Shown here: in pieces, positions 9,057 through 18,799 of the stretch
Numbering within the stretch: position 1 is the first letter of the stretch
How the letters are laid out: the number at the start of each line of letters is the position of its first letter
DNA from: Hoeflea sp.
Lineage (GTDB): Bacteria > Pseudomonadota > Alphaproteobacteria > Rhizobiales > Rhizobiaceae
DNA length: 64,000 nucleotides
Direction: 5' to 3'
Assembly: GCA_019084245.1 (NCBI GenBank)
Contig: JAHRFE010000035.1
Location: 94,431-158,430 of the forward strand
Translations under genes and position numbers: made by a program
Notes under the pieces: generated by a model
The model's database searches: none
Told to the model about the DNA's origin: nothing
What the model saw: only the letters and a program-made list of their open reading frames with translations

Positions 9057-10529
9057 TTATCCGTTGTTTGCTTTTGCTGCGTCCACCCCGGCCTTGACGG
9101 CAACTTCCGCCTGCTTGAGACGCTGGCGTACGACGGAGCGGCCGAGAATGGCCATGGAATCAAACAGCGGCAGCGACCGTGAGGAGCCCGAAACCGCGAT
9201 GAAAAGCGGGGCGAGCAAGTTTCGCAACTTGATCTCGGTCCGCTCGGAGATGGCGCGCAGTTCCGCTTCGATGCTGTCGGCATTCCATTCAAAGATGGTT
9301 TCGAGATCGGGCTGGACTGCCTGCAGGATCTGGAGGACGTCTTCGAGCGAGACTTTCTTGATGCCCGCGAAATCCGATGCGGTCAGTCCCAGGTCGCCCT
9401 TGAGCAGGAAGCCTGTGAGGTCCGGCAGGTCGGAGAGCTTGGTGATGCGCGACTGCGCCAGTTTCATGCCTTCGCCGAAGCGATTGTTCTCGCGCGCCCA
9501 GTCAAGCACACGTGCGACGAATTCGGCTTCCGAGATGCCTTCGCGCAGCCAGCGGCCGTTGAGCCAGTCGAGCTTCTGAAGATCGAAGATCGCACCGGCC
9601 TTGGACAGGTTCTCCGGATCGAACTTGCCGGCGAGCTGATCCATCGTCAGCATTTCCTCGCCCTCCTCGATCTGGATGAAGAACAGGCCGAGGAAGTTCA
9701 TCAGCGCTTCGGGCAGATAGCCGAGTGCTGCGTAGTAGGAAATCGATGTCGGGTTCTTGCGCTTGGACAGCTTGGACTTGTCGGCGTTGCGCATCAGCGA
9801 CAGGTGCATGAATACCGGTGGCTCGAGGCCCAGATATTGATAGATCAGAATGTGCTTGGGCACAGAGGACAGCCATTCCTCGCCGCGGGCCACATGGGTG
9901 ATCTTCATCAGGTGATCGTCGACCACATTGGCCATGTGATAGGTCGGCATGCCGTCTGCCTTGAGCAGCACCTGCATGTCGACGGCTTCCCAGGGAATGT
10001 CGACCTCGCCATAGACGCCATCGACAAATTTGCAGGAGCCTTCGGTGGGGATCTTCATGCGCACCACGGAAGGCTCGCCGGCCTGCATGCGGGTCGTGAC
10101 TTCCTCGGCTTTCAGAGACAGGCAGCGTCCGTCATATTTTGGCGGCTTGCCGGCGGCTCGCTGGGCAGCGCGCATTTCATCGAGACGCGCCGGCGTGCAG
10201 AAGCAGCGGAAGCCGTGGCCGTTCTCGACGATCTTCTCGACATAGGGCAGGTAGAGGTCCTTGCGCTCGGACTGCCGGTAGGGGCCGTAGGGGCCACCGA
10301 TATCGGGGCCTTCCGACCAGGTCAGGCCGCACCATTTGAGCGCGTCCAGCACCTTCTGCTCGAATTCGGGCGTCGAACGGGTGGCGTCGGTGTCTTCGAT
10401 GCGCAGGATGAACTCGCCGCCGTGCTTCTTGGCGAACAGGTAGTTGAATAGCGCGATGTAGGCGGTGCCCACATGCGGCTCGCCGGTAGGAGACGGTGCG
10501 ATGCGCACCCGCGTTGGGTTGTTGGCCAT
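9057..10529 (-). CDS. gltX: Glutamate--tRNA ligase
   Basis: 490 residues. Class I synthetase: HIGH-type motif APSPTGEPHVGTAY at the N-terminus, RIEDTDATRS glutamate-binding block, and KMSKS-type motif DKSKLSKRKNPTS. The ATG at 10529 follows a GGCGAAGA ribosome-binding stretch and gives the normal N-terminus MANNPTRVRIAPSPTG; the longer open frame upstream has no support. It lies directly upstream of lysS with a four-base gap. Alphaproteobacteria often have two GltX paralogues, and I cannot tell whether this one also charges tRNA-Gln. Confidence 0.95.
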   Translation of the reverse strand: MANNPTRVRIAPSPTGEPHVGTAYIALFNYLFAKKHGGEFILRIEDTDATRSTPEFEQKVLDALKWCGLTWSEGPDIGGPYGPYRQSERKDLYLPYVEKIVENGHGFRCFCTPARLDEMRAAQRAAGKPPKYDGRCLSLKAEEVTTRMQAGEPSVVRMKIPTEGSCKFVDGVYGEVDIPWEAVDMQVLLKADGMPTYHMANVVDDHLMKITHVARGEEWLSSVPKHILIYQYLGLEPPVFMHLSLMRNADKSKLSKRKNPTSISYYAALGYLPEALMNFLGLFFIQIEEGEEMLTMDQLAGKFDPENLSKAGAIFDLQKLDWLNGRWLREGISEAEFVARVLDWARENNRFGEGMKLAQSRITKLSDLPDLTGFLLKGDLGLTASDFAGIKKVSLEDVLQILQAVQPDLETIFEWNADSIEAELRAISERTEIKLRNLLAPLFIAVSGSSRSLPLFDSMAILGRSVVRQRLKQAEVAVKAGVDAAKANNG

Positions 10530-10649
10530 CTTGTCTTCGCCCGCTTTCAGGTCCGGTTGAATGGTGCGCGCGGCGACTGTTGCCGGCTGCGATCGCCCGC
10601 TGGCGACGCTGCGGCCAGGCAAGGCGCGGCGGTGAACGGCAGGCGCTGC

Positions 10650-10679
10650 CTTAGGCCATATTGCGCCCGTTGCGTCAAG
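10650..10679 (-). promoter_or_regulatory. Candidate promoter for gltX-lysS
   Basis: Read on the minus strand, CTTGAC (10679-10674), about 18 bases and CCTAAG (10655-10650) resemble the alphaproteobacterial CTTGAC-N17-CTATAT promoter, with a perfect -35 and a poor -10. It lies about 120 bases before the gltX ATG. The rest of 10530-10797 is GC-rich and shows no clear operator. Confidence 0.33.
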
Positions 10680-10797
10680 TATAGGGGTCCAAGGCGGGGC
10701 GGGCGCCTTTATCATTGCGCAAACAGCATCCGCATCCGACCGGATTTCTGATTTACGTACCTCAAATATTGGTCTAGAACCCGACCAGGAGGAGTTG

Positions 10798-11820
10798 ATG
10801 CGGCCAACCGTGCATGACATTGCTGCAGAGGCAGGCGTCAGCCTGGCGACCGTTGACCGGGTGCTCAACGGCCGGCCGGGGGTGCGCAGGCAGACGGTCG
10901 AGAAGGTCGAGACCGCAGTCAGTCGGCTTGGCTATGTCCGCGATGTCATGGCCGCGAACCTTGCCCGCCGACGGATCTATCCCCTTGTGTTCGTCATCCC
11001 TGCCGGACCGAACAGCTTCATGCGGGTGCTCGAGGCGGAAATTGCCGCAGCTATGGGTCGTTCTTCCGTGGAGCGGACATCAATCCGGATCGAAACCGTT
11101 CCGCCGTTTGATTCCGGCGCCATCGTGCGTGTTCTGGATGCGCTTGACCCGCAGTCTGTCTCAGGAGTGGCGCTGGTTGCCACCGACACCGAAGAGGTGC
11201 GGATTGCGGTCGACCGGCTGATCGATCAGGGCGTTCAGGTGGCGACACTCGTTTCGGACCTGCCAGGCTCCCGGCGGGTGCATTTTTGCGGCATCGACAA
11301 TATCGCGGCCGGCCGCACCGCCGGAAATCTGATTGGACGGTTTTGTGCCGGACGCCCGGGCAAGGTGCTGGTGGTGGCGGGCTCGCTGAAGCTGTCCGAT
11401 CACATGGACCGGGCCTCCGGCTTCGCGGCGGTTCTGAAAAGCGAGTTCCCCGAGCTCGAGATCATCGGACCGGTGGAAACCAATGATGACGCCGATGCCG
11501 TCCGATCGGCTGTCGGGGCGGCGCTTGATGCGGACCCGCACATTATCGCGATCTACAATCTGGGCGCAGGCAATCGCGGACTGATCGAGGCGATAGCGGC
11601 GCGCAAGCCGCGCAGGCCCGCCGTAATTGCCCATGAAGTGACCCGGCATTCCCGCCAGGCGCTGGCCGATGGTGTTTTTGACGCGGTCATCAATCAGGAT
11701 TGCGGCCACGAGGTGCGCAGTGCAATCCGCGTGCTCAAGGCCTATGCTGACGGGCTCAATCCATTGAGCGCCCAGGAGCGGATCCGCATAGATGTTTTTC
11801 TCAAGGACAATTTGCCATGA
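10798..11820 (+). CDS. LacI-family transcriptional regulator, probably of the xylose genes
   Basis: 340 residues. The N-terminal helix-turn-helix with the LacI signature VSLATVDRVLNG is followed by a periplasmic-binding-protein-like sugar domain. I choose the ATG at 10798 rather than the TTG three bases earlier, because AGGAGG at 10787-10792 sits about five bases before it. The gene precedes xylB-xylA by 48 bases on the same strand, so it probably senses xylose or xylulose and controls this operon, including itself. No perfect operator palindrome was found in the upstream gap. Confidence 0.88.
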   Translation: MRPTVHDIAAEAGVSLATVDRVLNGRPGVRRQTVEKVETAVSRLGYVRDVMAANLARRRIYPLVFVIPAGPNSFMRVLEAEIAAAMGRSSVERTSIRIETVPPFDSGAIVRVLDALDPQSVSGVALVATDTEEVRIAVDRLIDQGVQVATLVSDLPGSRRVHFCGIDNIAAGRTAGNLIGRFCAGRPGKVLVVAGSLKLSDHMDRASGFAAVLKSEFPELEIIGPVETNDDADAVRSAVGAALDADPHIIAIYNLGAGNRGLIEAIAARKPRRPAVIAHEVTRHSRQALADGVFDAVINQDCGHEVRSAIRVLKAYADGLNPLSAQERIRIDVFLKDNLP

Positions 11821-11868
11821 CCTGTTGCTCAATTCGCGTCCACCAGATTTCTGAAAGGATTTGCCGCC

Positions 11869-13323
11869 ATGTATCTCGGGCTTGATCTCGGAACCTCGTC
11901 GCTCAAGGCGTTGCTGATCGATGGCAACCAGCGCATCCTTGGTTCGGCAAGCGCGCCATTGAGCGTGCAGCGGCTGCATCCCGGGTGGTCGGAACAGGAT
12001 CCCGACAGCTGGATAGCGGCCACGCGGGCGGCCTTGGCCAAACTTGCAAAGACCCATGCGGCGGATCTTGCCAAGGTGCGCGGCATCGGCTTGTCGGGCC
12101 ACATGCATGGCGCCACGACGATAGACCGCAGCGGCAAGGTGATCCGGCCCTGCATCCTGTGGAACGACACGCGGAGTCACAAGGAAGCGGCCGTACTCGA
12201 TGCCGATCCGCAGTTCCGGCGGCTGACCGGCAACATCGTGTTCCCCGGCTTCACTGCACCGAAACTGAAATGGATGGCTGAGAATGAACCCGAGGCCTTC
12301 GCCCGCGTGGCAAAGGTTCTGCTGCCCAAGGATTATCTGCGGCTCTGGCTGACCGGCGAGGCAATCTCGGAGATGTCGGATTCCGCCGGAACCTCCTGGC
12401 TCGATGTCGGCAAACGCGCCTGGGACGATGGCCTGCTCGCGGCCACCGGTCTTGACCGCAGCCACATGCCGGCGCTGGTCGAGGGCACGGAGCGTGCCGG
12501 CGCATTGCGTGCCGACGTGGCTTCTGAACTGGGACTTCCGGCCGGCATTCCCGTCGCCGGCGGAGCGGGCGACAACGCCGCGTCGGCCTGCGGCATGGGA
12601 ACGGTGGGCGACAATCACGCCTTTGCCTCGCTCGGCACCTCGGGGGTGCTGTTTGCCGCCAACAACCGCTATCTGCCAAATCCCGACAGCGCGGTGCACG
12701 CGTTCTGTCACGCGCTGCCGGGAACCTGGCACCAGATGGGGGTGATCCTGTCGGCGACAGATTCGCTCAACTGGCTTTCGGGCGTGACCTCGACCGAACC
12801 TGCAGTGCTTACCTCCGAGCTCGGCGAGACATTGGAAGCGCCGGGGTCGGTCCTATTCCTGCCCTATCTGTCCGGCGAGCGCACGCCGCACAATGACGCT
12901 GCCATTCGTGGCTGCTTTGCCGGTCTCGGGCATGAATCAGACCGCGTGGCTTTGACCCGCGCGGTGGTGGAGGGCGTCAGTTTTGCATTCCGCGACAGTC
13001 TGGAGGCCTTGGCGCAGGCCGGCACCTCGCTCACGCGGGTGACCGCCATCGGTGGCGGATCGCGGTCCATGTACTGGCTCGAAGCGCTGGCCACGGTGCT
13101 GAACCTGCCGGTCGACATTCCCGAGGGTGGTGATTTCGGCGCGGCGTTCGGCGCTGCCCGGCTTGGCCTTATTGCTGCGGAGAACGCCGATCCTTTCTCG
13201 GTCTGCACACAGCCCGCAACCGATTCCACCATCGAACCCAATCGCGATCTCGCTTCAGCCTTTGACGAGGCCTATGGGCGGTATCGCTCCGTCTATCCTG
13301 CAATCAAAGGAGCCATGTCATGA
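11869..13323 (+). CDS. xylB: Xylulokinase
   Basis: 484 residues. FGGY kinase that converts D-xylulose to D-xylulose 5-phosphate. N-terminal phosphate loop [15 protein letters not shown], substrate region SGHMHGAT, catalytic block [14 protein letters not shown] (Asp as base) and the C-terminal FGGY signature [24 protein letters not shown] at 11852-11858 is a ribosome-binding site. Its stop overlaps the xylA start (ATGA at 13320-13323), which shows one operon. Confidence 0.96.
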   Translation: MYLGLDLGTSSLKALLIDGNQRILGSASAPLSVQRLHPGWSEQDPDSWIAATRAALAKLAKTHAADLAKVRGIGLSGHMHGATTIDRSGKVIRPCILWNDTRSHKEAAVLDADPQFRRLTGNIVFPGFTAPKLKWMAENEPEAFARVAKVLLPKDYLRLWLTGEAISEMSDSAGTSWLDVGKRAWDDGLLAATGLDRSHMPALVEGTERAGALRADVASELGLPAGIPVAGGAGDNAASACGMGTVGDNHAFASLGTSGVLFAANNRYLPNPDSAVHAFCHALPGTWHQMGVILSATDSLNWLSGVTSTEPAVLTSELGETLEAPGSVLFLPYLSGERTPHNDAAIRGCFAGLGHESDRVALTRAVVEGVSFAFRDSLEALAQAGTSLTRVTAIGGGSRSMYWLEALATVLNLPVDIPEGGDFGAAFGAARLGLIAAENADPFSVCTQPATDSTIEPNRDLASAFDEAYGRYRSVYPAIKGAMS

Positions 13324-14633
13324 GCACTGGATTTTTCGGCGACGTCACCAAGATCAAATATGAAGGCCCGGACAGCACCAATCCGCTCGCCTTCCGCCAT
13401 TACAACGCCGACGAGACCGTCATGGGCAAGCGGATGGAAGACCATCTGCGTTTCGCCGTCGCCTACTGGCATTCCTTTGCCTGGGAAGGCGGCGACCCGT
13501 TTGGCGGACGCACCTTCGAACGTCCCTGGTATCCCCAGGACTCGATGGAACTGGCCAAGCTGAAGGCTGACGTCGCCTTCGAAATGTTCTCCGCTCTCGG
13601 AAGCCCATTCTATTGCTTCCACGATGCGGATGTCCGTCCCGAAGGGGCGAACTTTGCCGAGAACACGAAGAATCTCGACGAGATTGTCGACTATTTCGCC
13701 CGCAAGCAGGAAGCGACCGGCGTCAAGCTGTTGTGGGGCACCGCCAATCTGTTTTCGCACCGACGCTACATGTCGGGGGCGGCGACCAATCCTGACCCGG
13801 ACGTTTTCGCCTTCGCCGCGGCGACGGTGAAGTCGTGCATCGACGCCACCCACAAGTTGGGCGGCGAGAACTATGTTCTGTGGGGCGGGCGCGAAGGCTA
13901 CGAGACGCTGCTCAACACCGATCTCAAGCGCGAGGATAACCAGCTCGGCCGGTTCCTCAACCTGGTGGTCGAGTACAAGCACAAGATCGGTTTCAAGGGC
14001 ACGATCCTGATCGAGCCGAAGCCGCAGGAGCCGACCAAGCACCAGTACGACTACGATGTCGCCACAGTCTACGGCTTCCTCAAGCGGCACGGGCTGGAGA
14101 ACGAGGTCAAGGTCAACATCGAACAGGGCCATGCGATTCTCGCCGGTCATTCCTTCGAGCATGAACTGGAACTGGCGCAGGCGCTCGGGATCTTCGGCTC
14201 CATCGACATGAACCGCAACGATTACCAGTCCGGCTGGGACACCGATCAGTTCCCCAACAATGTGCCGGAGATGACGCTCGCCTACTATGCCATCCTGAAG
14301 GGCGGCGGCTTCTCGACCGGCGGCACCAATTTCGATGCCAAGCTGCGCCGCCAGTCGCTCGATGCGGAAGACCTGCTTTATGCCCATATCGGCGGCATGG
14401 ACACCTGCGCGCGGGCATTGAAAGCGGCAGCGAAGATGGTCGAGGACGGGGTGCTGACACGGTTCGTCGAAAAGCGCTATGCCGGCTGGGATTCGCCTGA
14501 GGCAAAGAAGATGCTCGACGGCTCCCATACGCTCTCCGACATCGCAGATTATGTTGCACAGGCCGATATCAACCCGCAGCCGAGATCCGGCCGCCAGGAA
14601 TATCTGGAAAACGCCGTCAACCGGTATGTGTGA
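13320..14633 (+). CDS. xylA: Xylose isomerase
   Basis: 437 residues, the usual length. Interconverts D-xylose and D-xylulose with two divalent metals. Catalytic and metal residues are present in [12 protein letters not shown] (base His), [26 protein letters not shown] and [17 protein letters not shown]. Start at the ATGA overlap with xylB. The pair gives the isomerase route into the pentose phosphate pathway. No xylose transporter lies in the window. Confidence 0.97.
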   Translation: MSTGFFGDVTKIKYEGPDSTNPLAFRHYNADETVMGKRMEDHLRFAVAYWHSFAWEGGDPFGGRTFERPWYPQDSMELAKLKADVAFEMFSALGSPFYCFHDADVRPEGANFAENTKNLDEIVDYFARKQEATGVKLLWGTANLFSHRRYMSGAATNPDPDVFAFAAATVKSCIDATHKLGGENYVLWGGREGYETLLNTDLKREDNQLGRFLNLVVEYKHKIGFKGTILIEPKPQEPTKHQYDYDVATVYGFLKRHGLENEVKVNIEQGHAILAGHSFEHELELAQALGIFGSIDMNRNDYQSGWDTDQFPNNVPEMTLAYYAILKGGGFSTGGTNFDAKLRRQSLDAEDLLYAHIGGMDTCARALKAAAKMVEDGVLTRFVEKRYAGWDSPEAKKMLDGSHTLSDIADYVAQADINPQPRSGRQEYLENAVNRYV

Positions 14634-14647
14634 GAGGTTTGAGGTAC

Positions 14648-14678
14648 ATGCGGCGGTCCATTTGATGGGTCGCCGCAT
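14648..14678. terminator. Hairpin after xylA
   Basis: ATGCGGCG at 14648-14655 and CGCCGCAT at 14671-14678 form a perfect 8-bp stem with a 15-base loop, 15 bases after the xylA stop. There is no clear T-tract, so it may end transcription with help or protect the mRNA 3' end. Confidence 0.45.
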
Positions 14679-14768
14679 TCGCTGAACCGTGATTGGTTTG
14701 CACGCGGGCCTTGGGTGGCGTAAATCAGGCCTCCACTCAGACAGATCATTCCGGAAGGAAGCCTCATC

Positions 14769-15566
14769 ATGCAATTTGCCCGCCTGAACGGTATCGTCAT
14801 CCATCATCAGGTGATCGGTGCGGCTCCGGACCGGCCGACCATCGTGTTTGCCAATTCGCTGGGCACCGATTACCGCATCTGGCGCGACGTGATCGTTCGG
14901 CTTGCGGGAGATTTTGGCATCATCGCTTATGACAAGCGCGGCCATGGCCTGTCCGAATGTGGTGAGGGCAGGATCACCATGGACGATCACGTCAATGATC
15001 TCGCCGCGCTGCTCGATCATTTCGAAGCCAGGAACGTGATCGTCTGCGGATTGTCGGTGGGCGGCATGATCGCGCAGGGACTGGCCGCGAGCCGGCCCGA
15101 ACTGGTGCGGGCGCTGATCCTGTGCGACACCGGCCACAAGATCGGCACGCCGGACATGTGGGATGCGCGGATCTCGGCGATCACCGAGCAGGGGATCGCC
15201 GGCATTTCCGATGCGATCCTGGAGCGCTGGTTCACAAAGTCGTATCGCAGCGCCGACAATGCCGAATTTACCGGTTATCGGATGATGCTGGAGCGAACTC
15301 CGCTGGAAGGCTATCTCGGCACCTGCGCGGCGATCCGCGACAGCGATTTCACCCAGTCGAGTGCCGCGCTCAAGTTACCGGTCATCTGCGTGGTCGGAAC
15401 CGAGGACGGCTCGACCCCGCCGGCGCTGGTGGGCGAACTGGCGCGGCTCATCCCCGGCGCGATGTACCAGGAAATCCCCGGCGCCGCGCACCTGCCCTGC
15501 ATCGAAAAGCCGGTGGAACTGACCGAGATCATCCGGGCCTTCGTCGACCGGATTCCCGCCAACTGA
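14769..15566 (+). CDS. pcaD: 3-oxoadipate enol-lactonase-like alpha/beta hydrolase
   Basis: 265 residues. Alpha/beta hydrolase with nucleophile motif GLSVGG, acid Asp in GTEDGSTPP and catalytic His in IPGAAHLPCIEKP. The N-terminus (NGIVIHHQVIG then FANSLGTDYRIW) and overall length match PcaD, which opens 3-oxoadipate enol-lactone in the beta-ketoadipate pathway. GGAAGGA precedes the ATG. It stands alone, without other pca genes, so the assignment rests on sequence alone; another ester or lactone hydrolase is possible. Confidence 0.8.
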   Translation: MQFARLNGIVIHHQVIGAAPDRPTIVFANSLGTDYRIWRDVIVRLAGDFGIIAYDKRGHGLSECGEGRITMDDHVNDLAALLDHFEARNVIVCGLSVGGMIAQGLAASRPELVRALILCDTGHKIGTPDMWDARISAITEQGIAGISDAILERWFTKSYRSADNAEFTGYRMMLERTPLEGYLGTCAAIRDSDFTQSSAALKLPVICVVGTEDGSTPPALVGELARLIPGAMYQEIPGAAHLPCIEKPVELTEIIRAFVDRIPAN

Positions 15567-15600
15567 AACCTGTTTTCCTCCCACTTCTCGCAGGACCGCA

Positions 15601-16962
15601 ATGACACACGACACTTCGCCCCAGACGCTAGCCCGCCGCTTTCCCGAAAGTTTCGTTTTCGGCGTGGCGACCGCGTCCTACCAGATCGAGGGGGCCGTCC
15701 AGACCGATGGCCGCAAGCCCTCGATCTGGGATGCGTTTTCCCATATGCCGGGACGGGTCAGGGGCGGCGACAGCGGCGACGTGGCCTGTGACCACTACAA
15801 CCGGCTCGAGGCCGACCTGGATCTGATGTCGGACCTTGGGGCGCAGGCCTATCGCTTCTCGATTGCCTGGCCGCGGATCCTGCCGGACGGCGTCGGCGCC
15901 CTCAATGAAAAGGGCCTCGATTTCTACGAGAGACTGGTCGACGGGCTGAAGGCGCGCGGCATCAAGGCGTTCGCGACGCTCTATCACTGGGACCTGCCGC
16001 TGGCGCTGATGGGGCGCGGCGGCTGGACCGACCGCGAGACCGCATCGGCTTTCGCGCAATATGCCGGGATCGTGACCCGCCGCCTGGGCGACAGGCTCGA
16101 TACGATCGTTACCTTCAACGAGCCGTGGTGCTCGGTCTATCTCGGCCACCTGATGGGCGTTCACGCGCCGGGCGAGCGGTCCATGGAAGCGGCGATGGCT
16201 GCCCTTCACGTGACCAATCTCGCCCATGGCCTCGGCGTGCAGGCGATCCGGGCCGAGCGACCCGAGATTCCCACCGGCATCGTGCTCAATGCCATGAGCG
16301 TGATGGCCGGCAGTGACAGCGATGCCGACCGGAAGGCCGAGGGGCGCGCCAACGACTTCCACAATGGCGCCTTCTTCGGCCCCTTGTTCCAGGGTGCCTA
16401 TCCGCAGTCCGTGCTCGAGGGGTGCCCGGACCTCCTGCGTCACATCAAGGCGGGAGACCTTGAGACCATCAGGCAGCCGCTCGATTTCTGGGGGCTGAAC
16501 TATTACACGCCGATGCGGGTCCGCGACGATCCGTCTTCGCCGTTCCCGCATGTCGCGGCTGCGCCCGCGGTCAGGCTGGAGAAGACGGATATCGGCTGGG
16601 AGATCGAACCCTCCGGGCTTTCCCATATCGTCAAGGATCTTTACGGCCGCTACACGCTGCCCGAATTCTACATCACCGAGAATGGGGCGGCCGACAACAC
16701 CGGGGTGGAAAATGGCGCGGTCAGCGACACGATGCGGCTCGACTACATCTCCACCCATATGTCCGTGGCGGCCGATTTGATTGCCGACAACTACCCGCTC
16801 AAGGGCTATTTCGCCTGGAGCCTGATGGACAATTTCGAATGGGCCGAAGGCTATTCGATGCGCTTCGGCATCGTCCATGTGGACTACGAGACCCAGGTCC
16901 GCACCATCAAGCAGTCCGGCTACTGGTACCGCGACCTGATCGCGGCGCATCGCGGCGGCTGA
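15601..16962 (+). CDS. GH1 family beta-glucosidase
   Basis: 453 residues, standard for family 1. The acid/base Glu is in TFNEPWCS and the nucleophile Glu in YITENGAA; N-terminal FPESFVFGVATASYQIEGA and C-terminal AWSLMDNFEWAEGYS are family signatures. No signal peptide, so it acts in the cytoplasm on imported cellobiose or aryl glucosides. AGGA lies six bases before the ATG. It follows the pcaD-like gene by 34 bases and may share its transcript. The stop codon lies inside a short repeat also found at 45879. Confidence 0.94.
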   Translation: MTHDTSPQTLARRFPESFVFGVATASYQIEGAVQTDGRKPSIWDAFSHMPGRVRGGDSGDVACDHYNRLEADLDLMSDLGAQAYRFSIAWPRILPDGVGALNEKGLDFYERLVDGLKARGIKAFATLYHWDLPLALMGRGGWTDRETASAFAQYAGIVTRRLGDRLDTIVTFNEPWCSVYLGHLMGVHAPGERSMEAAMAALHVTNLAHGLGVQAIRAERPEIPTGIVLNAMSVMAGSDSDADRKAEGRANDFHNGAFFGPLFQGAYPQSVLEGCPDLLRHIKAGDLETIRQPLDFWGLNYYTPMRVRDDPSSPFPHVAAAPAVRLEKTDIGWEIEPSGLSHIVKDLYGRYTLPEFYITENGAADNTGVENGAVSDTMRLDYISTHMSVAADLIADNYPLKGYFAWSLMDNFEWAEGYSMRFGIVHVDYETQVRTIKQSGYWYRDLIAAHRGG

Positions 16963-16979
16963 GCGGATTTCCTCCAGAG
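16959..16979 (+). repeat. Short dispersed repeat, copy 1
   Basis: A 21-base stretch beginning CTGAGCGGATTTCC and ending CAGAG matches 45879-45899 at 19 of 21 positions. In both copies the TGA near the left end is the stop codon of the gene upstream (here the beta-glucosidase). Confidence 0.5.
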
Positions 16980-17040
16980 TCGGGGAACCACGATCGCAGC
17001 CCGGCGTTGTCGCGCAGATAACCAGCCGGAGCCGGAGCCC

Positions 17041-17754
17041 ATGGACCAAGCCGTCATCCCGTTTGACTGGGCGCGCATGCTGCTGGGCGAAGAGCCGCCG
17101 ACATTCCTGCTGGAAATCCTGCTCCGAACCATCGTCATCTATATCTACACCTTCGGTCTGATCCGTTGGATCGGCGGGCGCAGCATCTCGCAATTGTCGA
17201 TGGTGGAATTCCTGCTGGTGATCGCGCTCGGGTCGGCGGTCGGGGATTCGCTGTTCTACCCGGATGTGCCGCTGCTGCATGCCATGCTGGTGATCACGGT
17301 GATCGTGCTGATCAACAAGGGTCTCGACTACCTGATCCTTTGGTCGGACAAGGCGCAGACCGCGATCAACGGGATCCCGAACTGGATCGTCCGGTCGGGA
17401 CGGCTCAACCCCGACCAGACATCGGACCGCGGCATCGGCAAGGCCGAGGTTCTGGCGCTGCTCAGGATCGAAGGCATCAGCAATCTGGGCGAGGTCGAGC
17501 ACGCGTTCCTGGAAGCCAATGGCGACCTCAGCGTCTTCCGCGCCAGGGAGCCGATTGCCGGAATGCCGATCGTGCCCCCGCATGAGATTTGTCCGCTGCC
17601 GCACGTCGAGCCGTCGTTAAGAGAAGGGGAGCCCTCGCCGAAGCTGTGTTGCTTCGACTGCGGGATGCTGCAGTCTCGTGCGGAAACCGCCTGCCTGCAT
17701 TGCAAGGGCGAAGTCTGGACAGAGGCAAAAATGCCGGACAGCAGGCTGGCCTGA
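17041..17754 (+). CDS. DUF421 (YetF-like) membrane protein with C-terminal zinc ribbon
   Basis: 237 residues. Two to three hydrophobic segments lie in the N-terminal half (around residues 20-40, 57-70 and 76-92), followed by the DUF421 cytoplasmic domain (NGIPNWIVRSGRLNPDQ, ALLRIEGISNLGEVEHAFLE). Family function is not known to me. After residue 195 there is a tail with two CxxC pairs (CFDCG and CLHC, 14 residues apart), which looks like a zinc ribbon. The ribosome-binding site is weak. It converges on the epimerase gene. Confidence 0.8.
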   Translation: MDQAVIPFDWARMLLGEEPPTFLLEILLRTIVIYIYTFGLIRWIGGRSISQLSMVEFLLVIALGSAVGDSLFYPDVPLLHAMLVITVIVLINKGLDYLILWSDKAQTAINGIPNWIVRSGRLNPDQTSDRGIGKAEVLALLRIEGISNLGEVEHAFLEANGDLSVFRAREPIAGMPIVPPHEICPLPHVEPSLREGEPSPKLCCFDCGMLQSRAETACLHCKGEVWTEAKMPDSRLA

Positions 17755-17774
17755 AACCGTCCGCCTGCACCTGA

Positions 17775-18779
17775 TCAGCGGACGACAAACCCGTGGGCGA
17801 AAGGGTCTTCCTCGTCGTCGATGGTGATGGTGTTCAGGCCGGTTTCCACCGCCCAGCCGGCGATGGAGGGGATGATTGCCGGCTTGCCCGCCACTTCTGT
17901 TGCTGCCTCGACGCGGCCGTGGAAGAGCGAGCCAATGATGCTTTCATGCACGAATTCATCACCCGGCTTGAGCTTGCCCTGGGCGGCCCATTGCGCCATC
18001 CGTGCAGATGTTCCGGTGCCGCAGGGTGAGCGGTCGATGGCCTTGTCGCCATAGAAAACGGCGTTGCGGGCAATCGCCTCGGGCCGCGTTGGCGCCCCGG
18101 TCCAGAGGATATGGCTCAATCCGCGGATATCGGGTTTTTCCGGATGGATGAATTCATGCTCTGCGTTGAGGCGGTCCCGCAGCGCCGGGCTCATGCGGAC
18201 GAGATCGGCGGCTGAGTAGTCCGCCATGTCGGAAAAATTCTCCTGGGCGTCGACGATGGCGTAGAAATTTCCGCCGTAGGCGACATCGACGGTCAGGTCG
18301 CCCAGGCCCTCGCACCAGGTCTTGATCCCGCTGGAATGCAGGAAGGCCGGCACGTTGGTCAACCGCACCTCGGTGACCTTGCGGCCGGTCTGCTGGTAGC
18401 GGGCGACGATGCGGCCGGCTGGCGTGTCGATGGCAAGCACTCCGGGCTCGCGCGGGCTGACCAGGCCGTTTTCGATCGCCATGGTGACGGTGCCGATGGT
18501 GCCGTGGCCGCACATTGGCAGGCATCCCGACGTTTCGATAAACAGGAAGGCGATGTCGCAGTCGTCGCGCGTCGGCGGATAGAGAATGGCGCCCGACATC
18601 ATGTCGTGGCCGCGCGGCTCGAACATCAGCCCGGTGCGAATCCAGTCGTACTCCGCGAGAAAATGCGCCCGGCGTTCCAGCATGGTGTCGCCCGCAAGCT
18701 GCGGGCCACCGCCGGTAACGACGCGGACCGGATTGCCGCAGGTGTGGCCGTCGATGCAGAAGAAACGATTGCGCGCCAT
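17775..18779 (-). CDS. 4-hydroxyproline 2-epimerase / proline racemase family
   Basis: 334 residues. PLP-independent epimerase with the two catalytic cysteines, in MCGHGTIG and SPCGTGTSA. A Cys at the second site together with DGHTCGNPVRVV at the N-terminus favours 4-hydroxyproline epimerase over trans-3-hydroxyproline dehydratase, which has Thr there. It turns trans-4-hydroxy-L-proline into cis-4-hydroxy-D-proline. The gene lies 20 bases after the D-amino-acid dehydrogenase gene, which can oxidise that product. The later pathway genes (deaminase, dioxovalerate dehydrogenase) are not in the window. Confidence 0.88.
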   Translation of the reverse strand: MARNRFFCIDGHTCGNPVRVVTGGGPQLAGDTMLERRAHFLAEYDWIRTGLMFEPRGHDMMSGAILYPPTRDDCDIAFLFIETSGCLPMCGHGTIGTVTMAIENGLVSPREPGVLAIDTPAGRIVARYQQTGRKVTEVRLTNVPAFLHSSGIKTWCEGLGDLTVDVAYGGNFYAIVDAQENFSDMADYSAADLVRMSPALRDRLNAEHEFIHPEKPDIRGLSHILWTGAPTRPEAIARNAVFYGDKAIDRSPCGTGTSARMAQWAAQGKLKPGDEFVHESIIGSLFHGRVEAATEVAGKPAIIPSIAGWAVETGLNTITIDDEEDPFAHGFVVR

Positions 18780-18799
18780 GGCTTGCTCTCAATAGGGTT

